A program made the position numbers and the translations under genes. The notes beneath the pieces were generated by a model. The model did no database searches. It saw only the letters and a list, made by a program, of their open reading frames with translations, and was not told the DNA's origin. Shown here piece after piece: positions 56,989 through 64,000 of a stretch of 64,000 nucleotides of DNA. Source of the stretch: Thalassobius sp034670005 (lineage in GTDB: Bacteria; Pseudomonadota; Alphaproteobacteria; Rhodobacterales; Rhodobacteraceae). The number at the start of each line of letters is the position of its first letter. Within the stretch, counting starts at the first letter, position 1. The stretch covers positions 673,053-737,052 of the forward strand of contig NZ_JAXMOH010000002.1 of NCBI RefSeq assembly GCF_034670005.1. The letters run 5' to 3'.

Positions 56989-58299
56989 TCAAAACCCATC
57001 GGTCAGGATCGAGGGTTCGCGGCGGCCGGCGCAATTTTCGCGCGGGCAAATCCGGCAGCCGACCCCAAGGCCGCTGACCTCTTCCGGCTTCCAGTCTGCG
57101 GGCCCCAGCGCCACCAGAAGCATATGAGCCTGAAACAGCGGGTCATGACCAAAATCAGGTTCCGTCACAGGTTCCGCAATGGCGAAAGCCAAAAAGGCAG
57201 ACTGCCCGCGCATGTCCTGCTGAACCACCCGGCGGATCGGCAACGATGGCCGCGACAGTGCCTGAAACAACGGCCATTTCGGACAGGCCGCGCCAAAGCG
57301 CGGCAGCGCGAAGCCTTCGGTCGCTTTGCGGAATATCAAGGTGCCCGAAGCATCGCAACTGACCATGCCCAGCTGCGGCACGCCTTCGGTTTGCGGCAAT
57401 TCCGCCATCCGTCGCATCGCCCGGGGCACGCTGACCCCAAAGCGGCGCGCCAGAACCGCCGGGTCTGGCCCCAGTTCGCGCAGGGCGGCGATGGTGTCGT
57501 TCAGCGGCATAAGCTTGGCGTCGTCGCAATAGCGGTCCAGATACTGGCGGGCGAACAATCGCCCCGCCGCCGATTGCAGCATTTCTGCCTGTTCGAGAAT
57601 CGTGTCGACCTTGTCTGCCCCGGCGGATTCCAGATCAGAAAAATGATAATCGGCATCGGTCAGGAACGCTTCGAGCTCGTCCTGTGGTGACGCCAGCCCG
57701 GTTTCTTCGCTGCTGTCCTGATCCAGATAAGTGACCAGCGATTGCGAACTTTCGGCCAGCCGCTTGGCATCTTCGTTGAGATTGCGATGGAACCGGTCGC
57801 GCCATTCCGGTTCCAGTTCGGGGGTCTCTGCCAGAATTCCGGCCGTCGACCGGATCGCCGTCACCGTGGACAGAACGTCATGCAGGGCGGCGGCCAAATG
57901 CGGATCGTGGGTCAGACGGTCGGTCAGGGTTTCGACCGTTCGTTCCAGCTCCAGAACCCGGCGATGACGGCGCACCATCAATTCGGCCCAACCGGGAAAA
58001 CGGCCCGCGAAGTCTTCGGGCGCTTCCTTTTCGGCGGCGGCGACCTTATCGGCGGCGCGGGCTTCGCCCAGAGTGGCGATGATCGCGGTTTCCGCCCCTT
58101 CGGTCAGCGCCGACGGTTCCACATCCAGCACTTCGGCCAATGACAACAACAATTTGCCGCCGATTCTGCGCCGGTTATGCTCGATAAGATTCAGATACGA
58201 TGCCGATATTCCCGCGTTGCGGGCCAGTTCGGCCTGCCGCATCCCCTGCATGAGACGCCGTTCCCGGATGCGGGAGCCAGTCAATTGACGTTGCGACAT
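56989..58299 (-). CDS. ScfR-type (short-chain fatty acyl) XRE transcriptional regulator
   Basis: Regulator of 436 residues. The N-terminal helix-turn-helix is RIRERRLMQGMRQAELARNAGISASYLNLIEHNRRRIGG (split at the turn), followed by a helical part and the C-terminal DUF2083-like region, which ends with a Cys cluster (GVGCRICPRENCAGRREP). Members such as PccR in Rhodobacter sphaeroides sense short-chain acyl-CoA and control propionyl-CoA use. It diverges from the ABC transporter and lies upstream of the SLC5 kinase operon, suggesting control of short-chain carboxylate genes. Several palindromes lie in its promoter. Confidence 0.88.
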   Translation of the reverse strand: MSQRQLTGSRIRERRLMQGMRQAELARNAGISASYLNLIEHNRRRIGGKLLLSLAEVLDVEPSALTEGAETAIIATLGEARAADKVAAAEKEAPEDFAGRFPGWAELMVRRHRRVLELERTVETLTDRLTHDPHLAAALHDVLSTVTAIRSTAGILAETPELEPEWRDRFHRNLNEDAKRLAESSQSLVTYLDQDSSEETGLASPQDELEAFLTDADYHFSDLESAGADKVDTILEQAEMLQSAAGRLFARQYLDRYCDDAKLMPLNDTIAALRELGPDPAVLARRFGVSVPRAMRRMAELPQTEGVPQLGMVSCDASGTLIFRKATEGFALPRFGAACPKWPLFQALSRPSLPIRRVVQQDMRGQSAFLAFAIAEPVTEPDFGHDPLFQAHMLLVALGPADWKPEEVSGLGVGCRICPRENCAGRREPSILTDGF

Positions 58300-58325
58300 T
58301 TCGTTTTCCCAACCAAATCAACGCA

Positions 58326-58460
58326 TTTCTGCACTGCGGAAAAATTTATTTACAAAATATATACCACTATTGTGCAGTTGTTTACAAAAAAATTCTTTTG
58401 CCAAAAGCTGTTGTTGCTAAGTTTTCTTTTAGGCGCTGATAATGAATTTGCACATTTGTG
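58326..58460. promoter_or_regulatory. Cluster of palindromes between the ScfR gene and the ABC binding-protein gene
   Basis: Three candidates: TTTCTGCA C TGCGGAAA (58326-58342, one mismatch in the arms), CTTTTG C CAAAAG (58395-58407, perfect) and GCACA TT TGTGC (about 58450-58461, perfect). ScfR protein PccR is reported to bind TTTGCAAA repeats; the sites here share TTT/GCA and TTTTG elements but do not match exactly. The region is AT-rich, unlike its surroundings. Confidence 0.45.
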
Positions 58461-58514
58461 CGCGCGGTACTGCTTGAGGAGGTAGGGCCGCAATTCATGA
58501 CATGGGAGGAATTT

Positions 58515-59861
58515 ATGTCCAAGACTAATCTTACGCGTCGTGGCGTATTGAAGTCGGGCGCCATTGCTGGTGCCGGCGTCGCGCTTCCGACGATCTTTAC
58601 CGCATCGTCGGCTGCCGCATACACAAACGAACCGACCGGCGGAACTGTGACCCTGGGTTTCAACGTGCCCCAGACCGGTCCTTATGCGGATGAGGGCGCC
58701 GACGAACTGCGCGCTTACGAACTGGCGGTCGAGCACCTGAACGGCGAAGGCGATGGCGGCATGCTGAGCACCTTCAGCTCGAAAGAACTGCAAGGCAACG
58801 GTATTCTGGGCAAGAAAGTCACGTTCGTCACCGGCGATACGCAAACCAAATCGGATGCTGCCCGCGCATCGGCCAAGTCGATGATTGAAAAAGACGGCGC
58901 TATCATGATTTCCGGCGGGTCTTCCTCGGGCGTTGCGATTGCTGTGCAGGGTCTGTGCCAGGAAGCTGGCGTGATCTTCATGGCCGGTCTTACCCATTCG
59001 AACGACACCACCGGTAAAGACAAAAAAGCCAACGGTTTCCGCCACTTCTTCAACGGCTATATGTCGGGTGCCGCGCTGGCACCGGTTCTGAGCCGCCTGT
59101 ATGGCAACGACCGCAAAGCCTATCACCTGACCGCCGACTACACTTGGGGCTGGACCCAGCAGGAATCGATCGCAGCCGCGACCGAAGCCCTGGGTTGGGA
59201 AACCGTCAACAACGTGCTGACCCCGCTGGCCGCGACCGACTTCTCGTCCTATATCGCGCCGGTTCTGAATTCGGGTGCGGACGTTCTGGTTCTGAACCAT
59301 TACGGCGGCAACATGGTGAATTCGCTGACCAACGCAGTTCAGTTCGGCCTGCGCAACAAGGAAGTGAACGGCAAGAACTTCGAAATCGTTGTGCCGCTGT
59401 TCTCGCGCCTGATGGCACGCGGTGCCGGCGAAAACATCAAGGGTATCGTTGGCTCGACCAACTGGCATTGGTCGCTGCAGGATGAGGGTTCGAAAGCCTT
59501 CGTGAAATCCTTCGGCACCAAGTACGGCTTCCCGCCGAGCCAGGCTGCGCACACCGTTTACTGCCAGACCCTGCTTTATGCAGATGCTGCGCAGCGTGCG
59601 GGCACCTTCAACCCCTGCGGCATCGTCGAAGCGCTGGAAGGCTTCGAATTCGACGGTCTGGGCAACGGCAAGACGCTGTACCGCGCCGAAGATCACCAGT
59701 GCTTCAAAGACGTGCTGGTTGTGAAAGGGAAAGAAAACCCGACTTCGGAATTCGACCTTCTGGAAATCGTCGAAGTTACTCCTGCGGCACAGGTTACCTA
59801 TCCGCCGGATCACCCGATGTTCGCGGGCGGCGCTCTGGGCACCTGCAACCCGGGCGCATAA
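58515..59861 (+). CDS. Branched-chain amino acid/amide-type ABC transporter substrate-binding protein with Tat-like signal
   Basis: Periplasmic binding protein of 448 residues in the Peripla_BP_6 group. The N-terminus SKTNLTRRGVLKSGAIAG carries twin arginines followed by a hydrophobic stretch and AxA, indicating Tat export of a folded protein. The fold then shows TLGFNVPQTGPYADEGADEL and repeated ISGGSSSGVAIAVQ-type binding loops. GGGAGGA precedes ATG 58515. It heads the ABC operon; a strong hairpin follows its stop. The substrate is unknown. The acetyl-CoA synthetase gene downstream raises the option of a carboxylate or amide, but this is context only. Confidence 0.88.
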   Translation: MSKTNLTRRGVLKSGAIAGAGVALPTIFTASSAAAYTNEPTGGTVTLGFNVPQTGPYADEGADELRAYELAVEHLNGEGDGGMLSTFSSKELQGNGILGKKVTFVTGDTQTKSDAARASAKSMIEKDGAIMISGGSSSGVAIAVQGLCQEAGVIFMAGLTHSNDTTGKDKKANGFRHFFNGYMSGAALAPVLSRLYGNDRKAYHLTADYTWGWTQQESIAAATEALGWETVNNVLTPLAATDFSSYIAPVLNSGADVLVLNHYGGNMVNSLTNAVQFGLRNKEVNGKNFEIVVPLFSRLMARGAGENIKGIVGSTNWHWSLQDEGSKAFVKSFGTKYGFPPSQAAHTVYCQTLLYADAAQRAGTFNPCGIVEALEGFEFDGLGNGKTLYRAEDHQCFKDVLVVKGKENPTSEFDLLEIVEVTPAAQVTYPPDHPMFAGGALGTCNPGA

Positions 59862-59885
59862 TTCCAAAACGCTCAAACAATTCGG

Positions 59886-59914
59886 GGCCGTGCGCGCAAA
59901 CCGCGCGCACGGCC
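59886..59914 (+). terminator. Strong intercistronic hairpin after the binding-protein gene
   Basis: GGCCGTGCGCG (59886-59896) pairs perfectly with CGCGCACGGCC (59904-59914) across a 7-base loop; the following CATTTC gives no real U-tract. It most likely stabilises the upstream mRNA or attenuates transcription into the permease genes. Confidence 0.7.
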
Positions 59915-59989
59915 ATTTCAGCCAATGCAGCCGGGCGCGTCCCTGCGGCAGGTTTGGCTGACAGCCGATAATTTTCCAAGGTGGGGACA

Positions 59990-60997
59990 ATGGACGGAAT
60001 CATCCTGCAAATCCTGAACGGGCTCGACAAGGGTTCAGCCTATGCGCTGATCGCGCTTGGGCTTACGCTTATTTTCGGCACATTGGGCGTCGTGAACTTC
60101 GCGCATGGTGCGCTGTTCATGATCGGTGCGTTCTGCACCGTATTCGTGCAGCGCCTACTGAACTTGTCGTTCGAAACGATCGACCCGACCAAGACCGACT
60201 TCCTCGGCAACCCGATGAAGGTGAAAACGCCTTATATCGAAAGCTGGTTCGGTGCCGACGTCGGATCGGCAATCATCGATTGGTCGGTGCCGCTGGCGGT
60301 TCTGTTCAGCATTCCGGTCATGATCCTCATCGGCTTCGTAATGGAACGCGGTCTGATCAAGCATTTCTACAAACGTGAACATGCCGATCAGATTCTGGTG
60401 ACCTTCGGGCTGGCGATCGTCCTGCAGGAAGTCGTCAAGGCGGTCTATGGCGCCAATCCGATCCAGACCCCCGCCCCCGACGCCTTGTCCGGCGTGGCCA
60501 CACTGGCCGAAGGGATCGTTTATCCGGTCTGGCGGATCGTCTATTTCGGATTTGCCACCGTGATCATCGGCGGCGTCTTCGCCTTCCTGCAATTCACCAC
60601 CTTCGGCATGGTGGTGCGCGCGGGGATGGCGGATCGCGAAACCGTCGGGCTTTTGGGTATCAATATCGACCGACGCTTTACCATCATGTTCGGCATCGCC
60701 GCTGCGGTGGCAGGCATGGCCGGTGTGATGTACGGCCCGATCAACGCCCCCAATTACCACATGGGCATGGATTTCCTTGTGTTGTCCTTTGTCGTCGTGG
60801 TCGTGGGCGGTATGGGATCGCTTCCCGGCGCGGTTGCCGCAGGGTTCCTGCTGGGCATTCTGGAAAGCATCGCGTCGACCACCTGGGCGACGACCACCAT
60901 TCCCGGCATCAACCAGATCATCATTTACCTGGTCGCCATCATCATCCTGCTGACCCGTCCGCGCGGTCTGCTGGGTAAAAAAGGCGTGATGGAGTAA
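59990..60997 (+). CDS. Branched-chain amino acid-type ABC transporter permease (LivH family)
   Basis: Inner-membrane subunit of 335 residues. Family marks are the N-terminus QILNGLDKGSAYALIALGLTLIFGTLGVVNFAHGALFMIGA (split by the first loop) and the C-terminal GGMGSLPGAVAAGFLLGILES. About eight membrane segments. ATG 59990 follows AAGGTGGGG; the GTG at 59981 is inside that ribosome site. It is longer than LivH because of an insertion between the second and third segments (about residues 55-100). Confidence 0.92.
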   Translation: MDGIILQILNGLDKGSAYALIALGLTLIFGTLGVVNFAHGALFMIGAFCTVFVQRLLNLSFETIDPTKTDFLGNPMKVKTPYIESWFGADVGSAIIDWSVPLAVLFSIPVMILIGFVMERGLIKHFYKREHADQILVTFGLAIVLQEVVKAVYGANPIQTPAPDALSGVATLAEGIVYPVWRIVYFGFATVIIGGVFAFLQFTTFGMVVRAGMADRETVGLLGINIDRRFTIMFGIAAAVAGMAGVMYGPINAPNYHMGMDFLVLSFVVVVVGGMGSLPGAVAAGFLLGILESIASTTWATTTIPGINQIIIYLVAIIILLTRPRGLLGKKGVME

Positions 60998-61003
60998 GAG
61001 ACA

Positions 61004-62206
61004 ATGATAGGACTTAATAAAAAAGACAGCGCTCTGCTGCTTCTCGTCGCCATCCTCACCATGATGGCCCCCTTCATCCTGAACCCCTTTCCGACCGATA
61101 GCGGGCTGGCACAGTTCAACGCCGGTTATCCCGACCTGATGCAGCGCTTCGTGATTTTCGGGATCTTCGCCATCGGTTTCAACATCCTGTTCGGCCTGAC
61201 CGGCTACCTGTCCTTCGGCCACGCCGCTTTCCTCGGCGTGGGGTCCTATTCGGCGGTATGGATGTTCAAGCTTCTTTCGATGAACATCCTGCCGGCGATT
61301 ATCCTGTCGGTCATCATCGCGGGCCTGTTCGCACTGATCATCGGCTATGTGTCGCTGCGCCGGTCGGGGATCTATTTCTCGATCCTGACACTGGCCTTCG
61401 CGCAGATGTCCTTTGCCTTGGCCTATTCGGTTCTGACCCCGATCACCAACGGGGAAACCGGACTTCAGCTGAGCCTGGACGATCCGCGCATTCTGGACAG
61501 TGCAAGCGCTGCCGGTTCCCTGCCGGTAACCAGCCTGTTTGGTCTGGAAATGCGCTCGGCTTTCGACATGACGGTGGGGCCGTGGAGCTTCACCTTCTCG
61601 GTGGGCTACTATGTCTGTGCCATCGTCATGCTGCTGGCCTTCTACCTTTCGATCCGGATTTTCCGGTCGCCCTTCGGCATGATGCTGCGTGCGATCAAGT
61701 CGAACCAGCAGCGGCTGAACTATACCGGCCTGAACCCCAAGCCTTATACTCTGGCGGCTTTCGTCATCTCTGGCATGTATGCCGGTCTGGCCGGTGGATT
61801 GCTGGCCTCTATGGACCCGCTGGCAGGGGCCGAACGGATGCAGTGGACTGCGAGCGGTGAAGTGGTTCTGATGACCATTCTCGGCGGTGTCGGCACCCTG
61901 ATCGGTCCGGTTCTGGGCGCGGGTCTGATCAAGTATTTCGAGAACATCTTCTCGAAGATCAACGATACCGTTCTGCATGGCTGGTTCAGCGCCCTGCCCG
62001 ACGGGCTCGAGGATTTCATCGTCACCATCATCCACCCCTTCGTGGGCAAGGGCTGGCACCTGACCTTGGGCATCATCTTCATGCTGGTGGTGACTTTCCT
62101 GCCCGGCGGTCTTGTCGAAGGTGGGCAACGTATCGCGCGGCTGTTCCGCGGCAAGAAGAAATCCAAAGACGGCTCCGATGCCGCCAAAACTGAACCTGCA
62201 GAATAA
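61004..62206 (+). CDS. Branched-chain amino acid-type ABC transporter permease (LivM family)
   Basis: Partner permease of 400 residues. The motif FNILFGLTGYLSFGHAAFLGVGSYSAVW is the LivM signature, and GGVGTLIGPVLGAGLIKYFEN near the C-terminus matches the other half of the family pattern. About ten membrane segments; the last 30 residues are basic and acidic, in the cytoplasm. It starts 6 bases after the LivH-type gene stop. Confidence 0.92.
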   Translation: MIGLNKKDSALLLLVAILTMMAPFILNPFPTDSGLAQFNAGYPDLMQRFVIFGIFAIGFNILFGLTGYLSFGHAAFLGVGSYSAVWMFKLLSMNILPAIILSVIIAGLFALIIGYVSLRRSGIYFSILTLAFAQMSFALAYSVLTPITNGETGLQLSLDDPRILDSASAAGSLPVTSLFGLEMRSAFDMTVGPWSFTFSVGYYVCAIVMLLAFYLSIRIFRSPFGMMLRAIKSNQQRLNYTGLNPKPYTLAAFVISGMYAGLAGGLLASMDPLAGAERMQWTASGEVVLMTILGGVGTLIGPVLGAGLIKYFENIFSKINDTVLHGWFSALPDGLEDFIVTIIHPFVGKGWHLTLGIIFMLVVTFLPGGLVEGGQRIARLFRGKKKSKDGSDAAKTEPAE

Positions 62207-62218
62207 GGAGGCGCAAGA

Positions 62219-62974
62219 ATGGGCATTCTTGAAGTCAAAGGCGTCAACAAGCGCTTCGGTGGTCTGCAGGCGCTTGGCGATGTAAACCTCAGCGTGAAGG
62301 AAAACTCCGTTCACGCCATCATCGGTCCCAACGGGGCGGGCAAATCCACCCTGCTCAACTGCCTTGTCGGCAAACTGATCCCGGATACCGGATCGGTGAT
62401 ATTCGACGGTCAGTCGGTGTTGGGCCGCAAACCGCATGAAATCAACCAGATGGGGATTTCACGGGTGTTCCAGACACCCGAGATTTTCGGCGACCTGACG
62501 GTGATGGAAAACATGATGATCCCCTGTTTCGCATCGCGCGACGGGGCGTTCCGGATGCATGCGGTCGAAAACATGATGTCCGACAAGGACATCGTGGAAC
62601 GGGCCGAAAAGATGCTTGTGGACATGAATATGGCCGACAAGCGCCATATGCATTCGGCGTCGATGTCGCGGGGTGACAAGCGTCGGTTGGAAATCGGCAT
62701 GTGTCTGGCACAGGAACCCAAATTGCTGCTGCTCGACGAACCCACCGCCGGCATGGCGCGGGCCGACACCAACAATACGATCGATCTGCTGAAACAGATC
62801 AGCGAAGAACGTGACATCACCATCGCCATCATCGAACATGACATGCATGTGGTGTTCAGTCTGGCCAACCGTATCACCGTTCTGGCCCAGGGCTCGCCCC
62901 TGGTCGAGGACGACCCCGAAAACATCAAGGGTAATCCTAAAGTACGGGAAGCCTATCTGGGTGAATCCGCGTAA
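62219..62974 (+). CDS. Branched-chain amino acid-type ABC transporter ATP-binding protein (LivG family)
   Basis: Cytoplasmic ATPase of 251 residues. Walker A GPNGAGKSTLLN, Q-loop VFQTPEIFGDLTVMEN, and Walker B LLLDEPTAGMARADT are typical. The signature region reads SMSRGDKRRLEIG, with SRGDKR in place of the usual LSGGQ/LSYGEQR, a variant seen in urea and short-chain amide ATPases (LSHGDKR-type). AAGGAGG precedes the ATG. It precedes the LivF-type partner by 11 bases. Confidence 0.92.
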   Translation: MGILEVKGVNKRFGGLQALGDVNLSVKENSVHAIIGPNGAGKSTLLNCLVGKLIPDTGSVIFDGQSVLGRKPHEINQMGISRVFQTPEIFGDLTVMENMMIPCFASRDGAFRMHAVENMMSDKDIVERAEKMLVDMNMADKRHMHSASMSRGDKRRLEIGMCLAQEPKLLLLDEPTAGMARADTNNTIDLLKQISEERDITIAIIEHDMHVVFSLANRITVLAQGSPLVEDDPENIKGNPKVREAYLGESA

Positions 62975-62985
62975 GGAGTCGGACC

Positions 62986-63741
62986 ATGAACGTCAAACCT
63001 GATTTCTCCAAAGGGCGGAACCTTGCTGAAACCGCCCCTGCCTTCCTTTCGGTGTGGGATATTCACGCCTATTATGGCGAAAGCTATATCGTGCAAGGGG
63101 TGGAATTCAACGTGCACGAGGGTGAAATCCTCGCGCTGCTGGGCCGCAACGGGGCCGGCAAAACCTCCACGCTGCGCGCCATCGCGCGGCTGGATGATCC
63201 TGCGATCACCCATGGCGAAGTGTGGCTGGATCACCAGCCATTGCACCTGATGAATTCCTACAAGGCCGCGCAGGCCGGGATCGCGCTGGTCCCCGAAGAT
63301 CGCCGCATCATCCCCGGCCTGACGGTTGAGGAAAACCTCAAGCTGGCGCAGATCGCACCGCCGATCGGCTGGTCGATCGAACGGCTGTATGAACTGTTCC
63401 CGCGGCTCGGCGAACGCCGGTTGCAGGAAGGCGTGACCCTGTCGGGCGGCGAACAGCAGATGCTGGCCATCGCCCGGGCGCTGGCACGCGACATCAAGGT
63501 GCTGCTGCTGGACGAACCTTACGAAGGGCTGGCGCCAGTCATCGTGGACGAGATCGAGCGCACGTTGCGCAAGATCAAGGAACAGGGCATCACGACGGTT
63601 ATCGTTGAACAGAACGCGGTGCGGGCCTTGGAACTGGCGGATCGCTCTGTCATTCTGGACACAGGCACCGTCGTATTTGACGGCTCGGCGGCCGAGGTTC
63701 TTCAAAACAAGGAATTGCGGGAAGAATACTTGGCCATCTGA
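62986..63741 (+). CDS. Branched-chain amino acid-type ABC transporter ATP-binding protein (LivF family)
   Basis: Second cytoplasmic ATPase, 251 residues. Walker A GRNGAGKTSTLRA, Q-loop LVPEDRRIIPGLTVEENL, signature LSGGEQQMLAIARALA and Walker B LLLDEPYEGLAPVIV are intact. LVPEDRRIIP and PYEGLAP are typical of LivF. It closes the five-gene transporter, and 87 bases with a GC-rich hairpin separate it from acetyl-CoA synthetase, which may be read from the same mRNA. Confidence 0.93.
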   Translation: MNVKPDFSKGRNLAETAPAFLSVWDIHAYYGESYIVQGVEFNVHEGEILALLGRNGAGKTSTLRAIARLDDPAITHGEVWLDHQPLHLMNSYKAAQAGIALVPEDRRIIPGLTVEENLKLAQIAPPIGWSIERLYELFPRLGERRLQEGVTLSGGEQQMLAIARALARDIKVLLLDEPYEGLAPVIVDEIERTLRKIKEQGITTVIVEQNAVRALELADRSVILDTGTVVFDGSAAEVLQNKELREEYLAI

Positions 63742-63828
63742 TCAAGGGTCGCATCGGCCCGCCCCTGCCCCGGTTTTCAATTCCGGGGCGGGTCACAGGA
63801 CAATTGCTGGAGTTCAGGGAGGACCCCG

Positions 63829-64000
63829 ATGAGTGAAAATCTCTACCCCGTGCCGAAATCGTTTTCGGAAACCGCCCATGTTGATGCTGCGCGTTATGAT
63901 GCGATGTATGCGGCGTCGGTGTCGGACCCGGACGGGTTCTGGCGCGAACAGGGGCAGCGAGTGGACTGGATCAAGCCCTATACCAAGGTCAAGAACACCA
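63829..64000 (+). CDS. acsA: Acetyl-CoA synthetase, N-terminal part (runs off window end)
   Basis: Only the first 57 codons are in the window. The sequence begins MSENLYPVPKSFSETAHVDA and continues YDAMYAASVSDPDGFWREQGQRVDWIKPYTKVKNT, the start of AMP-forming acetate-CoA ligase, which makes acetyl-CoA from acetate and ATP. GGGAGGA precedes ATG 63829. The placement after a five-gene ABC transporter and near an SLC5 kinase and ScfR regulator suggests co-regulated use of acetate or related acids. The catalytic part lies outside, so the exact acyl preference cannot be judged. Confidence 0.85.
   Translation, partial: MSENLYPVPKSFSETAHVDAARYDAMYAASVSDPDGFWREQGQRVDWIKPYTKVKNT

Noticed and set aside
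60155..62437. 760-codon open frame antisense to the LivH and LivM genes
   Set aside because: It spans two clear permease genes on the other strand and is very rich in Gln, His, Asp and Gly, the usual sign of a shadow frame.
63760..63792. GC-rich hairpin between the LivF gene and acsA as a terminator
   Set aside because: Several alternative pairings exist and there is no U-tract, so it is at most a weak pause site.
1..64000. tRNA, rRNA, CRISPR arrays and insertion sequences
   Set aside because: Scanned by eye for cloverleaf T-arm patterns, direct-repeat arrays and transposase genes; none could be supported, though a covariance-model search would be more reliable for small RNAs.

Overview
The window looks like a chromosomal segment from an alphaproteobacterium of the Rhodobacteraceae (roseobacter type). 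Evidence: GC content is high, there is a GapR/DUF2312 gene, an aerobic CobS-type cobaltochelatase ATPase, GatB, a single-chain PntA plus PntB, a short-chain fatty acyl (ScfR-type) regulator, RTX/Hint proteins, and many solute-binding-protein ABC transporters. Genes are tightly packed, with frequent 4-bp ATGA overlaps. I see no rRNA, no tRNA I can defend, no CRISPR array, no insertion sequence and no phage genes.

Layout. 1-5.5 kb: dipeptide/oligopeptide ABC transporter (fused two-domain ATPase on the minus strand, cut by the window start; binding protein and two permeases on plus). 5.7-11.3 kb: YeeE/YedE-type sulfur-compound transporter, DUF3422 protein and pntAB. 11.4-14.6 kb: PEMT/ICMT-like membrane methyltransferase, exported rhodanese and exported MBL-fold protein, SDR, YjbR protein. 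14.8-17.6 kb: secreted-type RTX protein with a C-terminal Hint domain. 17.7-27.6 kb: the most interesting block. A two-component system diverges from a long, overlapping minus-strand series encoding a small PepSY protein, cytochrome b, an Asp-rich exported protein, a DUF2271 protein, a PepSY/flavodoxin/ferredoxin-reductase fusion, ApbE, a heavy-metal P-type ATPase and a VIT1/CCC1 transporter. The DUF2271 protein carries a motif that fits ApbE flavinylation, so this may be an extracytoplasmic flavin electron-transfer system tied to metal handling.

27.7-36.5 kb: polyamine-type ABC transporter with aminobutyraldehyde dehydrogenase, LysR regulator, PuuD-like hydrolase, PuuR-like regulator and a fasciclin protein. 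36.8-48.3 kb: mostly housekeeping (pepN, gatB, a J-domain protein, cobS, gapR) with several unknowns and a pair of inverted roseobacter-like intergenic repeats after gatB. 48.3-51.1 kb: FadJ-like beta-oxidation protein with a substituted catalytic residue, a small acidic protein and a DksA-like regulator. 51.2-53.5 kb: sulfide/persulfide operon (ETHE1-like MBL hydrolase, two half-size YeeE/YedE proteins, a TIGR01244-type sulfurtransferase/phosphatase-like protein).

53.6-64 kb: an SLC5-transporter/histidine-kinase fusion with a single-domain response regulator, a ScfR-type regulator, then a five-gene branched-chain-amino-acid-type ABC transporter with a Tat-type binding protein, leading into acetyl-CoA synthetase, which runs off the window end. 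The grouping suggests control of short-chain carboxylate use; the ABC substrate is not known from sequence. All start choices, motif residues and hairpins were read by eye; no database search was run.
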